From NCBI GenBank assembly GCA_963942565.1, contig OZ012694.1, forward strand, positions 38,415,385-38,479,384: a DNA stretch of 64,000 nt, given 5' to 3'. A model generated the notes under the pieces. That model had not been told where the DNA came from. It was given only the letters and a program-made list of their open reading frames with translations, and ran no database searches. Positions 1-10,700 of this stretch are shown piece after piece. The number at the start of each line of letters is the position of its first letter. Positions within the stretch are counted from its first letter, which is position 1. The position numbers and the translations under genes are program-made. Source of the DNA: Maea johnstoni (Eukaryota; Annelida; Polychaeta; Spionida; Magelonidae).

Positions 1-3000
1 GACCCTCTATGGGCTACCCCCATGGCTGAGTGGTATGATGTATTGTCTCTCTAATAGGTCATCATTGCTGACCCTCTATGGGCTACCCCCATGGCTGAGT
101 GGTATGATATCTTGTCTCTCTAATAGGTCATCATTGCTGACCCTTTATGGGCTACCCCCGTGGCTGAGTGGTATGATGTATTGTCTCTCTAATAGGTCAT
201 CATTACTGACCCTTTATTGGCTACCCCATGGCTGAGTGGTATGATATATTGTCTCTCTAATAGGTCATCATTGCTGACCCTTTATGGGCTACCCCCATGG
301 CTGAGTGGTATGATGTATTGTCTCTCTAATAGGTCATCATTGCTGACCCTTTATGGGGTACATCCATGGCTGAGTGGTATGGTATATTGTCTCTCTAATA
401 GACCATCATTGCTGACCCTTTATGGGCTACCCCCATGGCTGAGTGGTATGGTATATTGTCTCTCTAATAGGCCATCATTACTGACCCTTTATGGGCTACC
501 CCCATGGCTGAGTGGTATGATATCTTGTCTCTCTAATAGGTCATCATTGCTGACCCTTTATGGGCTACCCCCATGGCTGAGTGGTATGATGTATTGTCTC
601 TCTAATAGGTCATCATTGCTGACCCTCTATGGGCTACCCCCATGGCTGAGTGGTATGATATCTTGTCTCTCTAATAGGTCATCATTGCTGACCCTTTATG
701 GGCTACCCCCATGGCTGAGTGGTATGATATATTGTCTCTCTAATAGGTCATCATTACTGATCCTTCATGGGCTACCCCCATGGCTGAGTGGTATGATGTA
801 TTGTCTCTCTAATAGGTCATCATTTCTGATCCTTTATGGGCTACCCCCATGGCTGAGTGGTATGATATCTTGTCTCTCTAATAGGTCATCATTGCTGACC
901 CTTTATGGGCTACCCCCATGGCTGAGTGGTATGATATCTTGTCTCTCTAATAGGTCATCATTGCTGACCCTTTATGGGCTACCCCCATGGCTGAGTGGTA
1001 TGATATATTGTCTCTCTAATAGGTCATCATTACTGATCCTTCATGGGCTACCCCCATGGCTGAGTGGTATGATGTATTGTCTCTCTAATGGGTCATCATT
1101 GCTGACCCTTTATGGGCTACCCCCATGGCTGAGTGGTATGATATCTTGTCTCTCTAATAGGTCATCATTGCTGACCCTTTATGGGCTACCCCCATGGCTG
1201 AGTGGTATGATATATTGTCTCTCTAATAGGTCATCATTACTGATCCTTCATGGGCTACCCCCATGGCTGAGTGGTATGATGTATTGGCTCTCTAATGGGT
1301 CATCATTGCTGACCCTTTATGGGCTACCCCCATGGCTGAGTGGTATGATATATTGTCTCTCTAATAGGTCATCATTGCTGCCCCCATGGCTGAGTGGTAT
1401 GATATCTTGTCTCTCTAATAGGTCATCATTGCTGACCCTCTATGGGCTACCCCCATGGCTGAGTGGTATGATATCTTGTCTCTCTAATAGGTCATCATTG
1501 CTGACCCTTTATGGGCTACCCCCATGGCTGAGTGGTATGATGTATTGTCTCTCTAATAGGTCATCATTGCTGACCCTCTATGGGCTACCCCCATGGCTGA
1601 GTGGTATGATATCTTGTCTCTCTAATAGGTCATCATTGCTGACCCTTAATGGGCTACCCCCATGGCTGAGTGGTATGATATATTCTCTCTAATAGGTCAT
1701 CATTGCTGACCCTTTATGGGCTACCCCCATGGCTGAGTGGTATGATATATTGTCTCTCTAATAGGTCATCATTGCTGACCCTTTATGGGCTGCCCCCATG
1801 GCTGAGTGGTATGATATATTGTCTCTCTAATAGGTCATCATTGCTGACCCCATGGCTGAGTGGTATGATATCTTGTCTCTCTAATAGGTCATCATTGCTG
1901 ACCCTTTATGGGCTACCCCCATGGCTGAGTGGTATGATATCTTGTCTCTCTAATAGGTCATCATTGCTGACCCTTTATGGGCTACCCCCATGGCTGAGTG
2001 GTATGATGTATTGTCTCTCTAATAGGTCATCATTGCTGACCCTCTATGGACTACCCCCATGGCTGAGTTGTATGATATCTTGTCTCTCTAATAGGTCATC
2101 ATTGCTGACCCTTTATGGGCTACCCCCATGGCTGAGTGGTATGATATATTGTCTCTCTAATAGGTCATCATTGCTGACCCTCTATGGGCTACCCCCATGG
2201 CTGAGTGGTATGATGTATTGTCTCTCTAATAGGTCATCATTGCTGACCCTCTATGGGCTACCCCCATGGCTGAGTGGTATGGTATATTGTCTCTCTAATA
2301 GGTCATCATTGCTGACCCTTTATGGGCTACCCCCATGGCTGAGTGGTATGATATCTTGTCTCTCTAATAGGTCATCATTGCTGACCCTTTATGGGCTACC
2401 CCCATGGCTGAGTGGTATGATATATTGTCTCTCTAATAGGTCATCATTGCTGACCCTTTATGGGCTACCCCCATGGCTGAGTGGTATGATATATTGTCTC
2501 TCTAATAGGTCATCATTGCTGCCCCCATGGCTGAGTGGTATGATATCTTGTCTCTCTAATAGGTCATCATTGCTGACCCTCTATGGGCTACCCCCATGGC
2601 TGAGTGGTATGATATCTTGTCTCTCTAATAGGTCATCATTGCTGACCCTTTATGGGCTACCCCCATGGCTGAGTGGTATGATATCTTGTCTCTCTAATAG
2701 GTCATCATTGCTGACCCTTTATGGGCTACCCCCATGACTGAGTGGTATGATGTATTGTCTCTCTAATAGGTCATCATTGCTGACCCTCTATGGGCTACCC
2801 CCATGGCTGAGTGGTATGATATCTTGTCTCTCTAATAGGTCATCATTGCTGACCCTTTATGGGCTACCCCCATGGCTGAGTGGTATGATATATTCTCTCT
2901 AATAGGTCATCATTGCTGACCCTTTATGGGCTACCCCCATGGCTGAGTGGTATGATATATTGTCTCTCTAATAGGTCATCATTACTGACCCTTTATGGGC

Positions 3001-4259
3001 TACCCCCATTGCTGAGTGGTATGATATATTGTCTCTCTAATAGGTCATCATTGCTGACCCTTTATGGGCTACCCCCATGGCTGAGTGGTATGATATATTG
3101 TCTCTCTAATAGGTCATCATTGCTGACCCTTTATGGGCTGCCCCCATGGCTGAGTGGTATGATATATTGTCTCTCTAATAGGTCATCATTGCTGCCCCCA
3201 TGGCTGAGTGGTATGATATCTTGTCTCTCTAATAGGTCATCATTGCTGACCCTTTATGGGCTACCCCCATGGCTGAGTGGTATGATGTATTGTCTCTCTA
3301 ATAGGCCACCATTGCTGACCCTCTATGGGCTACCCCCATGGCTGAGTGGTATGATATCTTGTCTCTCTAATAGGTCATCATTGCTGACCCTTTATGGGCT
3401 ACCCCCATGGCTGAGTGGTATGATATCTTGTCTCTCTAATAGGTCATCATTGCTGACCCTTTATGGGCTACCCCCATGGCTGAGTGGTATGATATATTGT
3501 CTCTCTAATAGGTCATCATTACTGATCCTTCATGGGCTACCCCCATGGCTGAGTGGTATGATATATTGTCTCTCTAATAGGTCATCATTGCTGACCCTTT
3601 ATGGGCTACCCCCATGGCTGAGTGGTATGATATCTTGTCTCTCTAATAGGTCATCATTGCTGACCCTTTATGGGCTACCCCCATGGCTGAGTGGTATGAT
3701 ATATTGTCTCTCTAATAGGTCATCATTGCTGACCCTCTATGGGCTACCCCCATGGCTGGGTGGTATGGTATATTGTCTCTCTAATAGGTCATCATTGCTG
3801 ACCCTTTATGGGCTACCCCCATGGCTGAGTGGTATGGTATATTGTCTCTCTAATAGGTCATCATTGCTGACCCTTTATGGGCTACCCCCATGGCTGAGTG
3901 GTATGGTATATTGTCTCTCTAATAGGTCATCATTACTGATCCTTTATGGGCTACCCCCATGGCTGAGTGGTATGATATATTGTCTCTCTAATAGGTCATC
4001 ATTGCTGACCCTTTATGGGCTACCCCCATGGCTGAGTGGTATGATATATTGTCTCTCTAATAGGTCATCATTGCTGACCCTTTATGGGCTACCCCCATGG
4101 CTGAGTGGTATGATGTATTGTCTCTCTAATAGGTCATCATTGCCGACTCTTTATGGGCTACCCCCATGGCTGAGTGGTATGATATATTGTCTCTCTAATA
4201 ATTCAACATGGCTGACCCTTTGTGGGGTACATCCATGGCTGATTGATTCAGTGTATTGA
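1..4259 (+). repeat. 69-bp minisatellite array, about 61 copies, open at left edge
   Basis: The 69-bp unit (gaccctttatgggctacc... through ...ggtcatcattgct) repeats head to tail from the first base, so the array continues to the left. Most units differ by a few substitutions, for example tatgatgtattg, tatgatatcttg or tatggtatattg in the middle of the unit. Some units lack 15 or 18 bp (near 1375, 1849, 2518 and 3190). A 2-bp-shorter variant occurs near 1681 and again near 2890 in similar surroundings, which shows that blocks of several units were copied. Because 69 is divisible by 3, one frame stays open over long stretches and gives a 23-residue repeat with a PPWLSG core. I see this as a by-product, not a gene. 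Each unit carries tggctgagtgg, which fits the pol III A-box consensus. Confidence 0.97.
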
Positions 4260-4356
4260 CTTGAAAAGATGTTAAGACAGTGCTGGCCCTTAAGAGTGCT
4301 ACCCCCGTTGCAGAATGGTTTAATGCATTGTTTTTCTAATAGGTCATCATTGCTGC
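4260..4356 (+). repeat. Degenerate edge of the 69-bp array
   Basis: After the last good unit the sequence decays. A diverged copy is still readable at about 4298-4356: ctacccccgttgcagaatgg, then a T-rich stretch, then taataggtcatcattgctg. Decayed copies at an array edge are expected when unequal exchange homogenises the interior but not the flanks. The edge copy has features reminiscent of the 5' half of a tRNA-derived SINE, but no convincing B box follows. Confidence 0.7.
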
Positions 4357-4930
4357 TGTAGTTTAAATCTTGGTTGCAAGATTGAAATACTTCTCTATAT
4401 TAATGGCATCCTTTATGTATTGATGGTGCTGTGGAACACTAGAATGGTCAGTGGCTGCCTGTCTCCCAGTTCAAGGTCAGTAATTACATACCTTATGGAT
4501 AGATGGCACTGTGGTATGCTGCCTCCCAGTCAAGTACTGGTATCCCTGGTGGATTAGCTATATAGTGGTCAGTTGTAGTCTGAATCTCAGGCCATGTTGA
4601 AAAATGCCACCCCTTATGAATAGATGCCATTGCACAATGCTTGTCTTAAGCCATAAGTGAAGCTTACAGTCTGACCAGTTGACTCTTTTGGTGAAAGTAT
4701 AAACGTATTATCATGTAGCTGGCCATGCCTCTATGTAGGTATGAGCATTGACTTGTATATGGTTTAGTAAATCATAATGATCGAGGCTAGTAGCCATGCT
4801 ATGTATCATGTAGCCTGGCACACAGCTCTAGTATTGAGGATTAATTCAGAACTAAACTTGGACTAAATTCAACTCAGGGTAGATCAGTGAGACTAAGGAA
4901 AGAGACAGTTAACACAGACGTGTAGCAGGT
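4357..4930. other. Non-coding stretch with decayed pieces of the 9-bp-TSD miniature element
   Basis: No gene is seen. Three short segments near 4408, 4493 and 4613 resemble one another (ccttatggatagatggcact at 4493). They also resemble the interior of the miniature elements at 40062-40288 and 53974-54174, which carry gtggatagatggcactgcag. They look like old fragments of that family, without intact ends. Confidence 0.5.
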
Positions 4931-5152
4931 CTATGTATCATTGTGATGTTGGAAGTGCTGATGAAAGATTTCTTTGCATGGAGCGAAATTTGATGAAATC
5001 TTGCAAACAAAAGCATAATCAGGAAATATTTGAAGGAGAAATGTTAATCCCAACACTACCAACAACTATAATTGAGATATTTTTGGTAAAATTCCAAAGT
5101 TATACTCAAAGGTATCAAAGATCCAGACAACTATTTCTCTTTTGAATAGGTT
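4931..5152 (+). repeat. Fragment of a dispersed TTAA-flanked repeat (CCCAT family)
   Basis: This stretch has gaaatatttgaaggagaaatg, then caacactaccaacaac, then aaaggtatcaaagatccaga. The same order of motifs is found at about 58800-58950, 60780-60930 and 56455-56560. It is therefore a dispersed repeat, and the 70-residue open frame at 4933-5145 is incidental. Confidence 0.5.
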
Positions 5153-5983
5153 AATTATATCTAAAGGTTATTATAAGGTTAGTGAATATATGATTTGAGT
5201 GCTTGAATGTGCGAATTTAAAGTAGCACAAATCCCCTCCAGCAGAGCTGTAAAGCGAAATTTTCAGCACTCAAAATTAAAGCTGTATACAGAATTTACTG
5301 CTGCCATGGAAGGAAGGGTAGAATAGGGACTGATAAGAAGATACGCGGGGATTCTCCGAAGACAAATCCAATTTTCGTCTTACAGAATCAATATCTTGTG
5401 TGTGAGCCTCTTCCGTCCAGGTCTCCCCAAGATGGATGTCTTTCCGAGAAGAAAATTAGAATGTCCTGCCCCTGCTCTCATTAGGCAAGCTGTTTCCAGG
5501 GGATTTCAGCCCCAAAGCGTGAATGACGTCAATGGAAACTGATCCCTTACAATTGCATTGTCAGTTTGGCAGCTTCAAGTGCTGGAAATTCCATTAGCGG
5601 TTCATTGAAAGGGAAGCACAAATCGCATTTGGCCACTAGGCAGTGATCAGGTAGCATGAAAGGAACCTTGCTGCTCTTTTCACTTTCTCCTGATCACCTA
5701 CTCTCATTCTGACTTGTTAATATCCATTAATTTTGTAACCAATTCATGGGTGGGGCTGTCATTGACATCCATTTTTTTCGATCCGATTATTGACATTATT
5801 TCTTTTGATTCCAATAATGTTCATTTGATTTTGGAGCAATGCAAGAAGCATGAAATATTTATCATTTTCACATGTATCACACTAAATGTTTGTTGTTAAA
5901 ATTCCTAAAATACAAAGTTTGAGTCTTTGTTTAAAATTCTTATCTGTATTGGCGTAAAATGGCAAACAAATTATGACAAAACA
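5153..5983. promoter_or_regulatory. Low-repeat block with a CRE-type palindrome; possible cis-regulatory element
   Basis: Between about 5220 and 5700 the DNA is unlike its surroundings. It has mixed composition, no microsatellites and no resemblance to repeats elsewhere in the window. It contains the full palindrome TGACGTCA at 5524-5531, the classic CREB/ATF binding sequence. No long open frame crosses it. This is a candidate conserved non-coding element only; a single 8-bp motif is weak evidence. Confidence 0.25.
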
Positions 5984-6070
5984 GCAATTGACTTAATATT
6001 GTTTTTGATTAATTGTAAAAATTATTTCAATTGACTTAATATTGTTTCTGTTTAATTGTAAAAATTATTT
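5984..6070. repeat. 44-bp tandem duplication
   Basis: Two adjacent copies (5984-6027 and 6028-6070) of an AT-rich 44-bp sequence starting caattgacttaatattgttt differ at only a few positions. Nothing else is seen from here to 6492. Confidence 0.9.
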
Positions 6071-6492
6071 CGAGGGATTGATTTTTCTCATATCAATTAC
6101 ACATCTTTGAAATGTGCCGGCGAGGTACAAAGGTCAGTATAGCACTCAACACTGCCTGTATACATTGGGTATTGTAAACAAGACATGACAGTGATATGCA
6201 GTGATGAGAAGGTGTGCATTAAGTGTTCTGTGTTATGTTTGTGTTCCCTTCTTGACCACTCCAGCTTGAGCTCGACTCGTCTTGTTTCAATAATAGAGCC
6301 ACTTGAGTTTGTTAGGGGTGAATGCAGCTATACTCGAAAATGGTCCGTTTTGAGGCGCTTATAACAGATTTTGTTTGGTATTCAGAATATTCTTTTGCCA
6401 TAGATAGCCTTGTTTTATCAGCTCAAGATTGTGTTTGATAAGATAAGATATTGATATGTTCATATCAATGCTGCTGATTGTTTTGGCTAACC

Positions 6493-7372
6493 ATGGAACT
6501 GGGAGTCTCAACCAAGTCTAGACATACACATATCCAGGGCTCAACATTAACTTTTGAAGGCACTTGTCTATTAGGGCTGGTAAACTTTAATTTCTACCTG
6601 CCCAACACAATTTTGACCTGCCCTGCAAAAGGTGTGATCGAATGAATATGAAAGTGACTTTTCTGTATGTACTATACTTGTACCAATTTACTGTTTTCAT
6701 GCTATAGCGTTATCTGTACTGTTGAAAAAACATCAGATTTCCCTTGTGTTATAGTATCTCTAAATCTACATGATGAAATCTTACCTGCCATGTAGGGCAG
6801 GCACACTCTGATTTTGACCTGCCCGTCAGTAGACATCGCATTCTTGGAAATATCAATGCATCGTATCGAAATAATCAAAATTGTAAACCAAATATCAATA
6901 TATCAAAGCGAGAAAAAATTCTAAACAATGACATCCCTACCCTTCAGCCATTTAAAAAAATTTTACCTGCCCGTGGCAGTAGGGAAGCCTTTGATGTAGT
7001 GCCCTGGTCCTTGATGTAATTATTGTCATGTGACTTGCACTCCAAGTGGTACTGAGCATTTTTATTCTACACTTGATTACCAAATGAAACCAGGAATGCC
7101 TAGGAAAATGCCAGGATTTTTTTGTGATTCCCTGGTACATTTGGTAAGGTGATGATTGAATTTATATCTCACCCATCCATGGATTGGGAGTCTGGAGCAA
7201 GTCTACATGCAGACATATACCCTTGATGTGGTTATTGCTGAGCATTTTCTTTCTACACTTAATTACATAATGGAACCAGGAATACTCTGGCATTCTTAGG
7301 AAAATGCTTGAATTTTCTTGACATTCCCTGGTACATTTGGTAAGGTGATAATTGCATTTATGTGACCCATCC
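6493..7372 (+). repeat. Tandem ~220-bp repeat, two copies left of the nested stack
   Basis: The sequence catggaactgggagtct starts at 6493, a related one starts at 7184, and a third lies beyond the nested insertions at 28304. Each is followed by caagtct, acatgcagacatat and ccttgatgt. The segments 7005-7190 and 7230-7370 also match each other; both have a ccaggaatnc part and then gtacatttggtaaggtgat. The unit existed before the insertions and gives an empty-site sequence for checking them. Confidence 0.7.
6536..7005. mobile_element. Small hAT-like TIR element, 470 bp, non-autonomous
   Basis: The left end is AGGGCTCAACATTAACTTTT. The right end read in reverse is AGGGCACTACATCAAAGG. Inside, ACCTGCC or its complement recurs near both ends, like the subterminal motif repeats of hAT elements. 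It lies inside copy 1 of the ~220-bp tandem repeat: the sister copies run straight from acatat to ccttgat, which marks the insertion point. I do not see a clean target duplication. No coding capacity. Confidence 0.55.
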
Positions 7373-7516
7373 TAGGCACCAACATAAGTACTAGCCCACT
7401 TGCCCCGGCAAGTGAATTTAAAAAAAAAGGGCTTTCAGGCAAGTACATCTTAGTTTTCACTTGCCTGAATGGGCAAGCTGTAGGAGTGTAATCGATACCA
7501 AGGAATCGGATGGTAT

Positions 7517-7525
7517 CGACGATCC
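7517..7525 (+). repeat. Left 9-bp target site duplication (cgacgatcc)
   Basis: cgacgatcc lies directly left of the inverted terminus accgggctgaagttggctcc. The identical 9 bp lie directly right of the opposite terminus. Confidence 0.9.
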
Positions 7526-7739
7526 ACCGGGCTGAAGTTGGCTCCTTTTTCAACGTTCAACATTCAACATTCGAATGTTGAATAAGTAAATTTCCTTATT
7601 CAAACCATCTCCTTATTCGCAGGTCCCATGTGATTAATGATTTTAATAAAACATCATTTTGATTGTTTCACAGCTTTTAGCAGGGGTTTTAGCTATTTCT
7701 ACACCATTCATGTTACTAATATTTCAATGCTTTATTTAA
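7526..7739 (+). repeat. Left unique terminal domain of the Foldback-like element
   Basis: About 214 bp of AT-rich sequence, not part of the array. It contains a perfect 22-bp palindrome at 7562-7583 (attcaacattc and its reverse complement). The domain is matched in inverse orientation at ~27538-27749 with very few differences. As the transposon end it is the likely transposase binding region. Confidence 0.85.
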
Positions 7740-10700
7740 GTGAGGAGGGGGTTTGGGCAGAGAGGCAGGGGGGGGGGTTGGGGGAAAATGTACTATTCTG
7801 GGCCGTTTTCTTGCATTTTCATGAATTCCTACCAAAGATAAAGTACTGCAGTGAAGTATTTTTTAATAGAAACTTTTTCAATAAGTATAGCTTATTGATT
7901 TAAATAATATTTGGGTTGGCGCAGACATTGACTTGGTAGTGAGGGGGGGTAGGGGCATGAGCCACACCCGTTTTTGACTTTGTATAACATCTTAAAGGCT
8001 CTAAGTATAAAAATCTAAATGGTTTCTGACACTTTTCACAATGTGGGAGTAATGATAGACCCTAAGAGAAGAAAATCCAGTTGTTGTTTTCCTGGCGCAG
8101 ACGCTCGGGGGAGGGGCAGAGGGGGGTGGGGGCGTGAAATGCACAATTTTAGCCCACTTCCATGCATTTTCATGATTTTCTAGCAAAAAAAAAGCGGTGC
8201 AGTGAAGTATGTTTAGTAATAATCTCTTTCAGTAGGTTTATCGGATTTATTCAAGTCATATTTGGGGTGGCGCAGAGCTTCGCGGGTGGGGCAGAGGGGG
8301 GTAAGGGCGGGAAATATCCAAATTTAAGCCATTTCCTAGCATTTTCATGATTTCCTACCAAATATCAAGTAGTGCAGTGAAGTATTTTTAGAAATAAACT
8401 CTTCTAATAGGTATACCTGATTGATTGAGATCATATTTGGGGTGGCGCAGACATTGACTTGGTAGTGAGGGGGGGTAGGGGCATGAGCCACACCCGTTTT
8501 CGACTTTGTATAACATCTTAAAGGCTCTAAGTATAAAAATCTAAATGGTTTCTGACACTTTTCACAATGTGGGAGTAATGATAGACACTTAGAGAAGAAA
8601 ATCCAGTTGTTGTTTTCCTGGCGCAGACGCTCGGGGGTGGGGCAGAGGGGGGGTAGGGGCGGGAAATGTACAATTTTAGGCCACCTCCTTGCATTTTCAT
8701 GATTTTCTAGAAAAAATAAAGCAGTGCAGTGAAGTATGTTTAGTAATAATCTCTTCCAATAGGTTTATCAGAGTTATTAAAATCATATTTGGGGTGGCGC
8801 AGAACTTTCGGGGTGGGGCAGAGGGGGGTAGGGGCGGGAAATATCCAAATTTAAGCCATTTCCTGGAATATTTATGATTTTCTACCAAATATCAAGTGGT
8901 GCAGTGAAGTTTCTTTAGTAATCAACTCTTTCAATAGGTATACCTGATTGATTAAAACCATATTTGGGTTGGCGCAGACATTGACTTGGTAGTTAGGGGG
9001 GGTAGGGGTATGAGCCACACCCATTTTAGTCTATGTATAACATCTTAAAGGCTCTAAGTATAAAAATCTAAATGGTTTCTGACACTTTTCACAATGTGGG
9101 AGTAATGATAGACCCTAAGAGAAGAAAATCCAGTTGTTGTTTTCCTGGCGCAGACGCTCGGGGTGGGGCAGAGGGGGGGGTAGGGGCGGGAAATGTACAA
9201 TTTTAGCCCACTTCCATGCATTTTCATGATTTTCTAGCAAAAATAAAGCGGTGCAGTGAAGTATGTTTAGTAATAATCTCTTTCAATAGGTTTATCGGAT
9301 TTATTAAAATCATATTTGGGGTGGCGCAGAGCTTCGCGGGTGGGGCAGAGGGGGGTAGGGGCGGGAAATATCCAAATTTAAGCCATTTCCTAGCATTTTC
9401 ATGATTTCCTACCAAATATCAAGTAGTGCAGTGAAGTATTTTTAGAAATAAACTCTTCTAATAGGTATACCTGATTGATTGAGATCATATTTGGGGTGGC
9501 GCAGACATTGACTTGGTAGTGAGGGGGGGGTAGGGGCATGAGCCACACCCGTTTTCGACTTTGTATAACATCTTAAAGGCTCTAAGTATAAAAATCTAAA
9601 TGGTTTCTGACACTTTTCACAATGTGGGAGTAATGATAGACACTTAGAGAAGAAAATCCAGTTGTTGTTTTCCTGGCGCAGACGCTCGGGGGTGGGGCAG
9701 AGGGGGGGTAGGGGCGGGAAATGTACAATTTTAGGCCACCTCCTTGCATTTTCATGATTTTCTAGAAAAAATAAAGCAGTGCAGTGAAGTATGTTTAGTA
9801 ATAATCTCTTCCAATAGGTTTATCAGAGTTATTAAAATCATATTTGGGGTGGCGCAGAACTTTCGGGGTGGGGCAGAGGGGGGTAGGGGCGGGAAATATC
9901 CAAATTTAAGCCATTTCCTGGAATATTTATGATTTTCTACCAAATATCAAGTGGTGCAGTGAAGTTTCTTTAGTAATCAACTCTTTCAATAGGTATACCT
10001 GATTGATTAAAACCATATTTGGGTTGGCGCAGACATTGACTTGGTAGTTAGGGGGGGTAGGGGTATGAGCCACACCCATTTTAGTCTATGTATAACATCT
10101 TAAAGGCTCTAAGTATAAAAATCTAAATGGTTTCTGACACTTTTCACAATGTGGGAGTAATGATAGACCCTAAGAGAAGAAAATCCAGTTGTTGTTTTCC
10201 TGGCGCAGACGCTCGGGGTGGGGCAGAGGGGGGGGGTAGGGGCGGGAAATGTACAATTTTAGCCCACTTCCATGCATTTTCATGATTTTCTAGCAAAAAT
10301 AAAGCGGTGCAGTGAAGTATGTTTAGTAATAATCTCTTTCAATAGGTTTATCGGATTTATTAAAATCATATTTGGGGTGGCGCAGAGCTTCGCGGGTGGG
10401 GCAGAGGGGGGTAGGGGCGGGAAATATCCAAATTTAAGCCATTTCCTAGCATTTTCATGATTTCCTACCAAATATCAAGTAGTGCAGTGAAGTATTTTTA
10501 GAAATAAACTCTTCTAATAGGTGTACCTGATTGATTGAGATCATATTTGGGGTGGCGCAGACATTGACTTGGTAGTGAGGGGGGGTGGGGACATGAGCCA
10601 CACCCGTTTTCGACTTTGTATAACATCTTAAAGGCTCTAAGTATAAAAATCTAAATGGTTTCTGACACTTTTCACAATGTGGGAGTAATGATAGACCCTA

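Noticed and set aside
217-4259. Long open frames of 344-491 codons in the 69-bp array, as a repeat protein
   Set aside because: The unit length is a multiple of three and lacks stops in one frame, so openness is automatic. 2-bp deletions near 1681 and 2890 and a stop-producing variant near 2737 break the frame, and there is no start context, signal or splice structure.
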